NCBI GenBank assembly: GCA_044450785.1
Contig: JBIOJM010000027.1
Coordinates: 1 to 48,144 of the forward strand
Length of the DNA: 48,144 bases
DNA from: JBIOJM01 sp044450785
GTDB taxonomy: Bacteria > Planctomycetota > Planctomycetia > Isosphaerales > Isosphaeraceae
Reading direction: 5' to 3'
This document shows positions 26,031 through 34,374 of the stretch, piece after piece (the first letter of the stretch is position 1; each line of letters begins with the position of its first letter). Under the pieces are notes generated by a model. It saw nothing but the letters and a program-made list of their open reading frames with translations, ran no database searches and had not been told where the DNA came from. The position numbers and the translations under genes are program-made.

Positions 26031-26333
26031 CCCCTGCTTGGACGATCCACGTTCGGCCCTGGCGTGAGACCACGGAGCCTGGTTTCCGCTGCCAAACCAA
26101 AACGCGGTTCAAACTGATCCTAACTCCCACCCAGCAGGGGAGCAAGACTTCCCTCGGCGGAGTTCCCTCGGCGGGCATTCAATCGTCTTGCAACGATAGG
26201 GCTTGCGGACGATGGTCCCAGGGCGGGGCCGATCAGATGGATGAAGCGACCCTGGGTTGGTGCGTTGGGTTTATCGCTACTTCCGTCGTCGAAGCTCGCC
26301 GGATCGCTGGTGAAGACTTGTCGTAACTTATTC
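26031..26333. other. intergenic region upstream of fic-like gene
   Basis: About 300 bases without a gene. A short direct repeat TTCCCTCGGCGG occurs twice near 26151-26175. The sequence becomes visibly AT-richer towards the Fic gene. No other element seen. Confidence 0.5.
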
Positions 26334-26361
26334 TTGCCGTGCGGGTTTCGCCTGATATACT
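26334..26361 (+). promoter_or_regulatory. sigma70-like promoter candidate for the Fic gene
   Basis: TTGCCG at 26334-26339, a 16-base spacer, and TATACT at 26356-26361. Transcription would begin near 26368, giving a ~46-base leader to ATG 26414. Found by eye in a locally AT-rich stretch. Confidence 0.45.
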
Positions 26362-26413
26362 GATTCTGCTTGAATTAGTATGAAGTTGGTATGTCCCCTG
26401 ATCGGGTTGGACC

Positions 26414-27739
26414 ATGAGAACGCCAGTGCGACCGCCGTCACAAGGTGAAATCGGAAAACCACTTACAGCCGAGCGATTTCTAGCAATTATGAATCACGTT
26501 GAGGGGCCAACCGTTCGAGGTAGGTATTGTCATTGGGACAAGTTGCGCCACCTTACACCGCCGGCGGGGCTCACTCATCCCGAGTGGTGGTTCGGTCTGA
26601 AGCTCCGGCGCCACGGGTCGAAACCGATCCCGCTCAGGGACAAAGCTGGAGCGGCCTTCACCTTCAACATGGTCGATCCATTGCCGGAAAGCATGCATCA
26701 TGTGGATTCGTTAGCTCACGGGGTCATCCAGCAACCCGAGCCTGTGACTAATCCGGAAACGAGAGATAGTTATCTCGTGCGCTCACTGATCGAGGAGTCG
26801 ATAACATCGAGCCAATTGGAAGGTGCGTCCACGACGAGAGCAGTCGCGAAGAAAATGATTCGCGAAGGTCGTGCGCCACGGGACCGTAGCGAAAGAATGA
26901 TCTTCAATAATTACCGGACCATGCAGCATATACTCGAAATTAAAGATGAATACATTAGCTCAGATTTACTATGTGAAATCCACAGCATGGTGACAGATGG
27001 GACGTTGAATGACCAATCGGCGGCTGGACGTTTCCGACGGTCCGATGAAGAGGTCGAGGTCACCGATGAGTACGGAGAGGTATTCCATGTCCCTCCGCCA
27101 GCCAAGGAGTTGAAAGGACGTGTCGATGAAATGTGCAAGTTCGCGAACTGCGAGACGCCTGGCGGATTCATTCACCCAGTGTTGAGATCAATGATCCTTC
27201 ATTTTTGGCTTGCATACGATCACCCGTTCGTCGATGGAAACGGGAGGACCGCGCGAGCGTTATTCTACTGGTCGATGTTGAAACGGGGATATTGGCTATT
27301 TGAATATATAAGTATATCAAAAGTAATTCATAGTGGCCCGGCGAAGTACGGGGAGGCTTTTCTCTATTCCGAGACCGATGACAATGACCTGACCTATTTT
27401 CTCCTGTACCACGCGGACGTCATCAACAGAGCGATTGACGAACTGTATCAATATATCGATCGTCACACCAAACAGCTTGCCGACGCCCAGAAAGACCTTG
27501 AAGGGTTCACGATCCTCAATTATCGGCAACGCGACCTGATCAGCCACGCCCTGAGACACCCGGGCCAAAGTTTCACGACCGAGTCGCATCGCAATAGTCA
27601 TCAGGTTGCCTACGAGACGGCGCGGAGCGACCTGATGGATCTCGCGGATCGAGCGTTGATCCGCAAGAGGAAGGTCGGTAGAACGTGGATTTTCACTCCA
27701 GCGGCCGATCTGGCAGAGAAACTACGGCGGCTGAATTAA
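26414..27739 (+). CDS. Fic-domain protein (class II, N-terminal inhibitory motif)
   Basis: A 441-residue Fic enzyme, predicted to transfer AMP from ATP to a protein hydroxyl. The catalytic motif HPFVDGNGRTAR (270-281) is complete. The auto-inhibitory (S/T)xxxE(G/N) motif is present ahead of it as S132-x3-E136-G137, which marks a class II Fic protein whose glutamate blocks the ATP site. The C-terminus (~375-441) looks like a winged-helix domain (YETARSDLMDLADRALIRKR), as in many large Fic regulators. Its base composition is clearly lower in GC than its neighbours, so recent acquisition is likely. It has its own promoter candidate. The target is unknown. Confidence 0.92.
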   Translation: MRTPVRPPSQGEIGKPLTAERFLAIMNHVEGPTVRGRYCHWDKLRHLTPPAGLTHPEWWFGLKLRRHGSKPIPLRDKAGAAFTFNMVDPLPESMHHVDSLAHGVIQQPEPVTNPETRDSYLVRSLIEESITSSQLEGASTTRAVAKKMIREGRAPRDRSERMIFNNYRTMQHILEIKDEYISSDLLCEIHSMVTDGTLNDQSAAGRFRRSDEEVEVTDEYGEVFHVPPPAKELKGRVDEMCKFANCETPGGFIHPVLRSMILHFWLAYDHPFVDGNGRTARALFYWSMLKRGYWLFEYISISKVIHSGPAKYGEAFLYSETDDNDLTYFLLYHADVINRAIDELYQYIDRHTKQLADAQKDLEGFTILNYRQRDLISHALRHPGQSFTTESHRNSHQVAYETARSDLMDLADRALIRKRKVGRTWIFTPAADLAEKLRRLN

Positions 27740-27897
27740 GTGTTCGCTTGAGCAGACTGATTGCTTGTTCTGCTATTCAACCATCCTTCCCTTGGTTGCT
27801 TGACAGCCAGGGGAAACGAGACTTAGCATCGCTACGCCATGAGATGAGTCGTCCAAGGACGGCCCGAATGCCAAACGCCTGAAGGAGGGGTCTCTTG

Positions 27898-28467
27898 ATG
27901 CGCCTGACTCAGCGCCTGACCGGCAAGCATGGGGCCATGCTCGTCGTCGATCTCCAGGATAAGCTGCTGGCGGCCATCGCTGGCCATGAATTGGTGGTCG
28001 CCAACGTGATCGCCTTGATCCGGGGCGCCAAGACGCTGAACCTGCCGGTGTGGGCGACCGAGCAGTATCCCAAAGGTTTGGGCCCGACCGCGGCCGCTGT
28101 CGCGGCGCTGATTCCGGAACGTCCGGCCAAGACGACGTTTCACTGCTGCGCCGTCCCCCAGCTCCTGGAGCAGCTCTACGGCCGAAACGTCCGCCATATC
28201 ACGGTCGTGGGCATCGAGGCCCATGTCTGCGTCGCCCAGACCGCGCTCGAATTGCTCGATCTGGGATTCGGGGTCCAGGTTCCGGCCGACGCCGTGGCCT
28301 CACGACACAGGATCGACTGGGAATTCGCGTTGCGCCGCCTGGAGCGTGCCGGGGCCGTCGTCACGACCACCGAAGCCGCCCTTTTCGAATGGACCGAGAC
28401 CGCCGAGCGTCCCGAGTTCAAGGCGATCAGCGAGCTGATCAAGACGTTGACCCGGTCCGAGGCGTGA
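27898..28467 (+). CDS. isochorismatase-family cysteine hydrolase
   Basis: A 189-residue protein with start ATG 27898, seven to eight bases after GGAGGGG. The catalytic triad of the family is intact: D18 (VVDLQDK), K78 (PAKTTF) and C111 (GIEAHVCV). Members hydrolyse isochorismate, nicotinamide or other amides. This short form resembles the YcaC/nicotinamidase-related group rather than true isochorismatase. It is cytosolic and is followed 55 bases later by a class V aminotransferase, so a shared catabolic role is possible. Specific substrate cannot be read from sequence. Confidence 0.9.
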   Translation: MRLTQRLTGKHGAMLVVDLQDKLLAAIAGHELVVANVIALIRGAKTLNLPVWATEQYPKGLGPTAAAVAALIPERPAKTTFHCCAVPQLLEQLYGRNVRHITVVGIEAHVCVAQTALELLDLGFGVQVPADAVASRHRIDWEFALRRLERAGAVVTTTEAALFEWTETAERPEFKAISELIKTLTRSEA

Positions 28468-28521
28468 TGAGCCCACATCAGACTCGCCACTCGCCACTGG
28501 AATCTGTCAGGAGTCGATCTC

Positions 28522-29736
28522 ATGCCGGCGGTTCCTCAGCCTCCCAGCCCGAGTCCGATGCGTCTGTCACCGCGCGTCCTCCTGGGTCCTGGTCCGAGCG
28601 ACGTCCATCCGCGCGTCCTCGAGGCCATGGCCACCCCGCTCGTGGGCCATCTCGACCCCGAGTTCGCGGCCCTGATGGACGAGACCCAGGATCTGCTTCG
28701 CTACGTCTTCCAGACCAAGAATCGGCTGACGCTGGCGATTTCGGGAACGGGCTCGGCGGGAATGGAGACGGTCGTCGTCAACCTCATCGAGCCCGGCGAG
28801 CGGATGCTGATCTGCATCAACGGCGTCTTCGGCGCCCGGATGCAGGACGTCGCCGAGCGTGCCGGGGCCGACGTCGCGACGATTGAGCGGCCGTACGGCG
28901 AGGTATTCGACCCGGACGAGGTGAAGGCGGCGGTGACGCGCGTCCGGCCCAAGGTCGTCGGGATCGTGCACGCCGAGACATCGACGGGGGCCTGGCAGCC
29001 GGTCGAGGAGATCGCCAGGATCGCCCACGACGCCGGTGCATTGATCGCGCTCGATACCGTCACCTCGCTCGCGGGAGTTCCGGTCGAAATCGATGGTTGG
29101 GAGATCGACGCGGTCTACTCGGGCACGCAGAAGTGCCTGAGCTGTCCTCCGGGACTGGCGCCAGTATCGTTCGGCCCTCGGGCCGTTCTGGCGTTGAACG
29201 ATCGCAAGACGAAGGTTCAAAGTTGGTACCTCGACCTGACGATGATCCAGCGCTACTGGGGGAGCGACCGGTTCTATCACCACACCGCGCCGATCAGCAT
29301 GAACTATGCGTTGCGGGAGGCGTTGGCGCTGGTCGCCGAGGAAGGTTTGGAAAACCGAATCGCCCGGCACGCACTCAACGGCCGGGCTCTTCATGCGGGC
29401 CTGGCCGCGATGGGCCTGAGCCTGGCGACGGTGCCCGGCCACCGACTGCCCCAGTTGACCTGCGTCCGAATTCCCGAGGGCATTGATGATCTCACGGTTC
29501 GGCGGCGCCTGTTGAAGGAGTGGGGCATCGAGGTCGGTGGCGGGCTTGGCCCGTTCAAGGGCCTGGCCTGGCGGATTGGATTGATGGGTCACAGCTCGCG
29601 GCGGACCAATGTCACGCTCGTCCTGTCCGCTCTCGAGACCTGTCTGCGGGACCTCGGGTATCAGCCTGAGCCCGGCGCGGCTGCCGAAGCCGCGGACGAA
29701 GTTTACACGCAGTCCGCTCAACTGGAGACAGCCTGA
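28522..29736 (+). CDS. class V aminotransferase (alanine-glyoxylate / serine-pyruvate type)
   Basis: A 404-residue PLP enzyme. The N-terminal LLGPGPSDVHPRVLEAM, the phosphate-binding SGTGSAGMET, D178 (ALDTV, pairing with the PLP ring nitrogen) and K204 (SGTQKCLSCPPGL, Schiff-base lysine) are characteristic of alanine-glyoxylate and serine-glyoxylate transaminases. It would convert glyoxylate to glycine with an amino donor. Length is normal, with a slightly extended Glu/Ala-rich tail. The final ~27 coding bases recur 354 bases downstream as a diverged copy (see repeat), suggesting rearrangement at its 3' end. Confidence 0.92.
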   Translation: MPAVPQPPSPSPMRLSPRVLLGPGPSDVHPRVLEAMATPLVGHLDPEFAALMDETQDLLRYVFQTKNRLTLAISGTGSAGMETVVVNLIEPGERMLICINGVFGARMQDVAERAGADVATIERPYGEVFDPDEVKAAVTRVRPKVVGIVHAETSTGAWQPVEEIARIAHDAGALIALDTVTSLAGVPVEIDGWEIDAVYSGTQKCLSCPPGLAPVSFGPRAVLALNDRKTKVQSWYLDLTMIQRYWGSDRFYHHTAPISMNYALREALALVAEEGLENRIARHALNGRALHAGLAAMGLSLATVPGHRLPQLTCVRIPEGIDDLTVRRRLLKEWGIEVGGGLGPFKGLAWRIGLMGHSSRRTNVTLVLSALETCLRDLGYQPEPGAAAEAADEVYTQSAQLETA

Positions 29737-30106
29737 TTCTGCCGGGCGGATAACGCTGTGGGACTCGGCCCGCGTGGCCGGCCTGGGGTGATGAAAAGTT
29801 GGCCTGGACCGGCTCCTGACAGTCCTTGGCCATCCTCATCTCTTGTTGCGCTTGCCTTTGTTGGGCGCGGGTCTCCTGACCCCGCCCGGGTGACTGACCG
29901 AAGGTCTCCTTCCTCCGCGGTGTGCTCTTAGAACGCAAATTCCTTTGAAGCCAGGGCCTATGATGAGCGCGGGAGACCTTCGGTCAGGTATTCCGGCGGG
30001 GTCGTGAGACCCGCGCCGAACACTTGACGCCTTCATCAATGGAAACCGGATGAACCCCAAACCCAGTCCGCTCAACCGGTGATTGCCTGATTCTGCCGGG
30101 CGGATA
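29710..30106. repeat. direct repeat of the aminotransferase 3' end flanking a palindromic element
   Basis: The 43 bases at 29710-29752, covering the last codons, stop and start of the trailer, recur at 30064-30106. Both copies open with CAGTCCGCTCAAC and close with the identical 22-mer GCCTGATTCTGCCGGGCGGA plus TA, with a few differences between. The second copy would encode QSAQPVIA then stop. The ~310 bases between the copies hold the large inverted repeat at 29859-30022. No gene is recognisable between 29737 and 30158. Confidence 0.65.
29859..30022. repeat. 51-bp imperfect inverted repeat (MITE-like)
   Basis: The arm 29859-29909 pairs with 29972-30022 at about 43 of 51 positions, leaving a 62-base loop. 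Each arm also contains small internal symmetries (GGGTCTCCTGACCC, GACCGAAGGTC). The size and structure suggest a non-coding palindromic mobile element. It lies inside the direct-repeat pair that duplicates the aminotransferase tail. Confidence 0.65.
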
Positions 30107-30158
30107 TTGTCGTGGGCCGCGCCCAGTGGCGGGCCCACCGGCGCGGACTCAGCGTCTG

Positions 30159-31631
30159 TCATTTCCGAACGGCTGGGGCGTCCGGCTGCGCGGCTGGTGC
30201 CGCGATAGCACTGGCTTTCGCACGCTCGGCCAGCACGAGCACTTGTTTGATGCGGGTAGCCCGCCGTCGCGATTGTACCCTTTGCAGTTCAAACTCCTGC
30301 ATTTCGATTTTTTTGAGCTCAACCTGAACATCGGCGCCCTTGAGCTCTGACTTCGCCTTGGACACTTCGTCGTCGCTGACCGTGCCGGCTCTCCGCTCAT
30401 TCAAGCGTTGATACCGTTCGACCACGCTGAGTACCACTTCCCTCTCAGCTTGGGCTTTCGCCACTTCGAGTTGCTTTTTCCGGGATTCCAAAAGGAACCG
30501 ATTCTCTTGCTCGTCAAGCTCCTCCTCAAGCCCTAACAAGATTGCCGCGACGAGAAGAACCTTGCCCCTGGCCGCCTCCCTCTCTTGAAGTGAGATCGCG
30601 CCACGTTGGTGGAGTTTGTCCATGCGATCGTACGTCTCCCACGCAAGTTTGATCTCGAGTTCGAGCTCGCGGACGGACCGATGTGTCGTGTCGACCGTCA
30701 TTCGTGAATCGGAGTCGAATCGAGTCAGCGCCGAAGTCGGACGGAATGGATCATTCGCGATGTTGATCGGGGCCGGAGTCTGAAAAGAGGTTGAAGACGT
30801 ACCCGTGGAGGTTGGGGCCGTTTTCGCGGAGGTTCGGGACGTACTTCCGACGGACGACAAAGTCGAAGTCGAGCGTCCGAGCATCGGGCCGATGAGCTTC
30901 CGATACAAAACCTTGTTTGCGAGAGGGCCGTTCCCGGCGGGGTCGAAAGAGCCTTCTCCGAAACCGATATCTTTCAAGAGCTGGTCGATCTTGCGTTCAA
31001 TCTCCTTCTCCGCATCTTCTTGGGTGCGCCGAGATACTGACGTGGCGCGAGCAGCCTTCCCTGTCAATTGCGGGCTCGACGCTTCCTGCGGGGCGACAAC
31101 GCTGACCGTGGACGGATCCGGGTCGCGCCCCGCTCGCGCGGACTGCGCGCTGGCATGAGAAAACGCGACGACTCCTCCGGCCGAGAGACTGGTCGTCACG
31201 AGGGCCAGTCCGATCCATTTCAGTTGGGCGAGTTTCATGGAAGTCAGTACTCCTTGGGTCAGGGCCAGCATGGACGTGGCGAGCGCGCCGGCCTGGATGG
31301 TTGTGCACGTGCCGCTTGTGAACGCCGCCTCGACCGTCGCGGCGATCAGCGACGGCGGGACGGCTTCGGTGAGGAACTGAGCCGGCAAACTCGATCCCGT
31401 GCCCAGAACCGCGGCGGTGGGTGCAAACCCACGGCGCGTCAGGCGCCGCTTGAGCAGGTCGCGCCCCCGGGCCAGGCGGCTGCGGACCGTTCCCACGGGA
31501 CACCGCAGCTCGAGGGCGGCCTGGTCATGCGTCTGCCCTTTCAGCTCGCTGTCTCCCAGCCCGACGAGCGACCCCTCGCGGAACAAGTGATCGATCTGCC
31601 GTAAGACGATTCCTCGGTTGGCGATGGCCAT
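30159..31631 (-). CDS. ECF sigma-factor derivative lacking region 2, with membrane helix and coiled-coil tail
   Basis: A 490-residue protein. Its first 30 residues (NRGIVLRQIDHLFREGSLVG) match the start of long planctomycete ECF sigma factors, but it then jumps directly to KGQTHDQAALELRCPVGTVR, the helix-turn-helix of region 4. About 140 residues, including all of region 2 that binds core polymerase and the -10 element, are missing in frame. What follows is intact: an Ala/Thr-rich linker, one membrane helix (~135-155, WIGLALVTTSLSAGGVVAF), a Ser/Thr-rich stretch and a long Glu/Lys coiled coil (~320-470). It probably no longer acts as a sigma factor but might bind DNA or partners at the membrane. 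It is divergent from the gene at 31821. Confidence 0.75.
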   Translation of the reverse strand: MAIANRGIVLRQIDHLFREGSLVGLGDSELKGQTHDQAALELRCPVGTVRSRLARGRDLLKRRLTRRGFAPTAAVLGTGSSLPAQFLTEAVPPSLIAATVEAAFTSGTCTTIQAGALATSMLALTQGVLTSMKLAQLKWIGLALVTTSLSAGGVVAFSHASAQSARAGRDPDPSTVSVVAPQEASSPQLTGKAARATSVSRRTQEDAEKEIERKIDQLLKDIGFGEGSFDPAGNGPLANKVLYRKLIGPMLGRSTSTLSSVGSTSRTSAKTAPTSTGTSSTSFQTPAPINIANDPFRPTSALTRFDSDSRMTVDTTHRSVRELELEIKLAWETYDRMDKLHQRGAISLQEREAARGKVLLVAAILLGLEEELDEQENRFLLESRKKQLEVAKAQAEREVVLSVVERYQRLNERRAGTVSDDEVSKAKSELKGADVQVELKKIEMQEFELQRVQSRRRATRIKQVLVLAERAKASAIAAPAAQPDAPAVRK

Positions 31632-31820
31632 CGATTAGCCGCTCCCTTCGATTGTCGCTCACCCAATCTACTGCACCGTTCGAGACAACCAATCCGTCAT
31701 TCTGATATCTTGCCGCGATTTTTCCGCGGCGACCACCGAAATGTTTCGGGCTGGACGGTTGCCATCACGGGGCTTCGTGAGTAAACTGGTAGCGAGTACG
31801 ACGTTCGTAGGAGCATGTCG

Positions 31821-33488
31821 ATGCAGTCAACGCGGCTCGAGCAACAAGGGGAGGCCCCCATGCGTGAACTGGAGAAGCCGGTCGCTCGGGTGTTTCGGCG
31901 GTTGCGGTACCAGCGGTTCTTGACGACGCTGGTGTGGTCGTGGGCCATCGCGCTGGCGCTTGTGGCCGGGGCGATCGCGGCCGAGAAGCTCCTCAATCGT
32001 GCCTTGCCCGGTCCCGAGTGGGTTCCGTTCGCGGTGGCTGCCATGGTGGGGATGGTGATCGCGGGCGGGGTCTCGTTGCTGACGGGCCCGAACCGGCTGG
32101 ACGCCGCCGTGGCTCTTGACCGAGCGTTCCATTTGAGTGAGCGGGTCAGCTCCGCGCTCTCGTTGCCCGAGGACCTGCGCGACACACCCGCCGGCAGGGC
32201 TTTGGTCGCCGACGCCGTTCGGAAGGTGGCCGACCTCGACGTGGCCGCCGAATTCGGGCTCCGGCTGCCGCGCCGGGCGTGGCTCGTGCTGATTCCCGCA
32301 ACGGCCGCCGTGCTGCTGCTGTTCGCCCCGGCCTGGATTCCGCAGAACGCTGAGGCCAAGATGAGCGCGCAGGTTGACACGAAGGCCCTGGCCAAGCAGT
32401 CCGAGCTCCTGACCAAAAAGATCGCCAGCCAGCGCCAGGCGATCGACAAGGAAAAGTTCCCCGAGGCCGACAAGCTGCTGGCCAAGATCGAAAAAAAGGC
32501 TGATGAGCTCGCCAAGGCCCCTCCCGCGGCCAAGAACAAGCTCATGGTCGAGCTCAACTCGCTGACCGATGCACTCAAGGAGCGCCAAAAACAGCTAGGC
32601 TCTCCCGAACAGGTCAATCGCCAGCTCCAGCAGCTCAAGGAGCTGGGCGCTCAGGGACCGGCCGACCAGTTCGCCAAGGACCTCGCCCGCGGTGATTTCA
32701 AGAAGGCCGCCGAGCAGCTCAAGAAGATCCAGGAGAAGCTCCAGTCGGGCAAGATGAGCGAGGCCGAGAAAAAAGCCCTCAAGGAACAGCTCGGCGAGAT
32801 GGCCAAGAAGCTCCACGACCTCGCCAACCTCGAACAGCGCAAGAAGCAGCTCGAGGAAGCTCGCAAGAACGGCGGTCTGACCCAGCAACAATTCGAGCGG
32901 GAGATGGAGAAACTGCAAGACCAGGCCAAGAGCTTGAAGCAGATTCAGCAACTGGCCAGCAAGCTCGGCGACGCCCAGAAGGCGCTCCAGAGCGGCGACG
33001 CGAAGAAGGCCGCCGAGGCGATGGGCATGACTCAGCAGCAGATGCAGGAGATGGCAAAGCAGCTCGAGGAGATGCAGTCTCTTGATAGCGCCATGGCCGA
33101 TGTGCAGGATGCCAAGAACGGCATGGCCAACGACGGGTCAAACCAGCTTGGCATGGATCTGAACAGCCTGGGCCTGGGAATGGGCCAGCGCAAGGGGATG
33201 GGCCAGGGATTGGGCCGCGGCCGCGGACAGGGCGATCGCCCCCTGGCTCCAGACGAGACCGCCACTTACACCAGCAAGGTCAAGCAGCAATTGAAGAAAG
33301 GAAAGGCGGTCTTCCAGGGCCTGACGACGTCGACCAAGACCGTCAAGGGCGATACCGTCATCGATATTCAGGGCGAGATCGACGCCGCCGCCGGCCTGGG
33401 CGCGGAGGCCCTCTCGAACCAGAAGATCCCCAAGAACCTCGAGAAGCACATCCGGTCGTATTACGACCAGCTCAACAAGGGGAATTGA
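31821..33488 (+). CDS. membrane-anchored coiled-coil protein (Bat-associated type)
   Basis: A protein of ~555 residues. Two membrane helices near the N-terminus (WSWAIALALVAGAIAAEKLL, FAVAAMVGMVIAGGVSLLTG) and a third at ~residue 155 (AWLVLIPATAAVLLLF) anchor a very long Lys/Glu/Gln-rich coiled coil (residues ~180-430), a Gly/Met-rich linker (LGLGMGQRKGMGQGLGRGRG) and a small C-terminal domain. Similar proteins accompany MoxR/vWA genes in planctomycetes. I use ATG 31821, seven bases after AGGAG; ATG 31815 is too close to that site. ATG 31860, after GGGGAGG, is a real alternative. Function unknown. Confidence 0.8.
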   Translation: MQSTRLEQQGEAPMRELEKPVARVFRRLRYQRFLTTLVWSWAIALALVAGAIAAEKLLNRALPGPEWVPFAVAAMVGMVIAGGVSLLTGPNRLDAAVALDRAFHLSERVSSALSLPEDLRDTPAGRALVADAVRKVADLDVAAEFGLRLPRRAWLVLIPATAAVLLLFAPAWIPQNAEAKMSAQVDTKALAKQSELLTKKIASQRQAIDKEKFPEADKLLAKIEKKADELAKAPPAAKNKLMVELNSLTDALKERQKQLGSPEQVNRQLQQLKELGAQGPADQFAKDLARGDFKKAAEQLKKIQEKLQSGKMSEAEKKALKEQLGEMAKKLHDLANLEQRKKQLEEARKNGGLTQQQFEREMEKLQDQAKSLKQIQQLASKLGDAQKALQSGDAKKAAEAMGMTQQQMQEMAKQLEEMQSLDSAMADVQDAKNGMANDGSNQLGMDLNSLGLGMGQRKGMGQGLGRGRGQGDRPLAPDETATYTSKVKQQLKKGKAVFQGLTTSTKTVKGDTVIDIQGEIDAAAGLGAEALSNQKIPKNLEKHIRSYYDQLNKGN

Positions 33489-33612
33489 GGCGGGATGGAC
33501 CTCACTTTCGACGTCGCAGTCCTCGCCTGACTCCAGGTTTACGTGACGTGAGGGCGACGATAGAATCCAACTCGCGTCTCCGACGATTCCTTTCCGTGGA
33601 TCTCGTGCGCCG

Positions 33613-34326
33613 ATGAGCGTTTCAACCTCCTCGCAAACACGAACGAAGGTCATCTATCCCGACAGCGACGGGCAGCCGATGGCTGAGAACACCCTTCAGT
33701 TCGAATGGATCGTCACGATCAAGGAAGGGATCGAAGCCGTATTCCTCGACCGGCCGGACGTGTTCGTCGCAGGGGACCTGCTTTGGTACCCGGTGGAGGG
33801 GGATCCCAAAACCCGGATTGCCCCCGACGTCCTGGTCGCCTTCGGGCGGCCCAAGGGTTATCGGGGCTCCTACAAACAGTGGGAGGAAGGCGGCATTCCA
33901 CCCCAGGTGGTCTTCGAAGTTCTCTCGCCAGGCAACCGCTTCAACGAGATGCTCCGCAAGCACCGTTTCTACGAGATGTTCGGTGTCGAGGAGTATTACC
34001 TCTACAATCCCGACGACGTGGATCTCTTCGGCTGGCTGCGACGCGGCGGGACCCTGGAGGAGATCTCCGAGATCAAGGGCTGGACCAGCCCACGGCTCGG
34101 CGTGCGGTTCGACCTGACCGAAGAAACGCTCATGATTATTGGCCCCGACGGCCGCCCATTCCTGACGTATTCCGAGCTCGTCCAGCAGCGCAATCGACTG
34201 GAAGAGCAGCGCGATCAACTGGAACAGCAGCGCGATCAACTGGAACAACAGCGCGATCAGGAAAGCCGGCGGGTCGAACGTCTGGCTGCCCAGATTCGCT
34301 CACTCGGCGCGGAGCCCGAAGCTTGA
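33613..34326 (+). CDS. Uma2-family PD-(D/E)XK endonuclease-like protein with heptad-repeat tail
   Basis: A 237-residue protein. The Uma2 core shows the expected acidic motifs (IAPDVLVAFG, then QVVFEVLSPGNR) and the HRFYEMFGVEEYYLYNPDDVD segment. After residue ~190 come near-perfect heptads (EEQRDQL, EQQRDQL, EQQRDQE) encoded by 21-base tandem repeats at 34201-34263, forming a short coiled coil. Uma2 proteins are very numerous in planctomycetes and cyanobacteria and resemble restriction endonucleases, but no biological role is proven. Repeat number may vary between strains because of replication slippage. Confidence 0.9.
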   Translation: MSVSTSSQTRTKVIYPDSDGQPMAENTLQFEWIVTIKEGIEAVFLDRPDVFVAGDLLWYPVEGDPKTRIAPDVLVAFGRPKGYRGSYKQWEEGGIPPQVVFEVLSPGNRFNEMLRKHRFYEMFGVEEYYLYNPDDVDLFGWLRRGGTLEEISEIKGWTSPRLGVRFDLTEETLMIIGPDGRPFLTYSELVQQRNRLEEQRDQLEQQRDQLEQQRDQESRRVERLAAQIRSLGAEPEA

Positions 34327-34374
34327 GCGGCTTTTGGAGAGCCGCTTCTGCTACGTTGCGAGGCTCTAACCAGA

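Noticed and set aside
28567..29721. 384-codon minus-strand frame opposite the aminotransferase
   Set aside because: Shadow of a gene with intact PLP lysine and family motifs.
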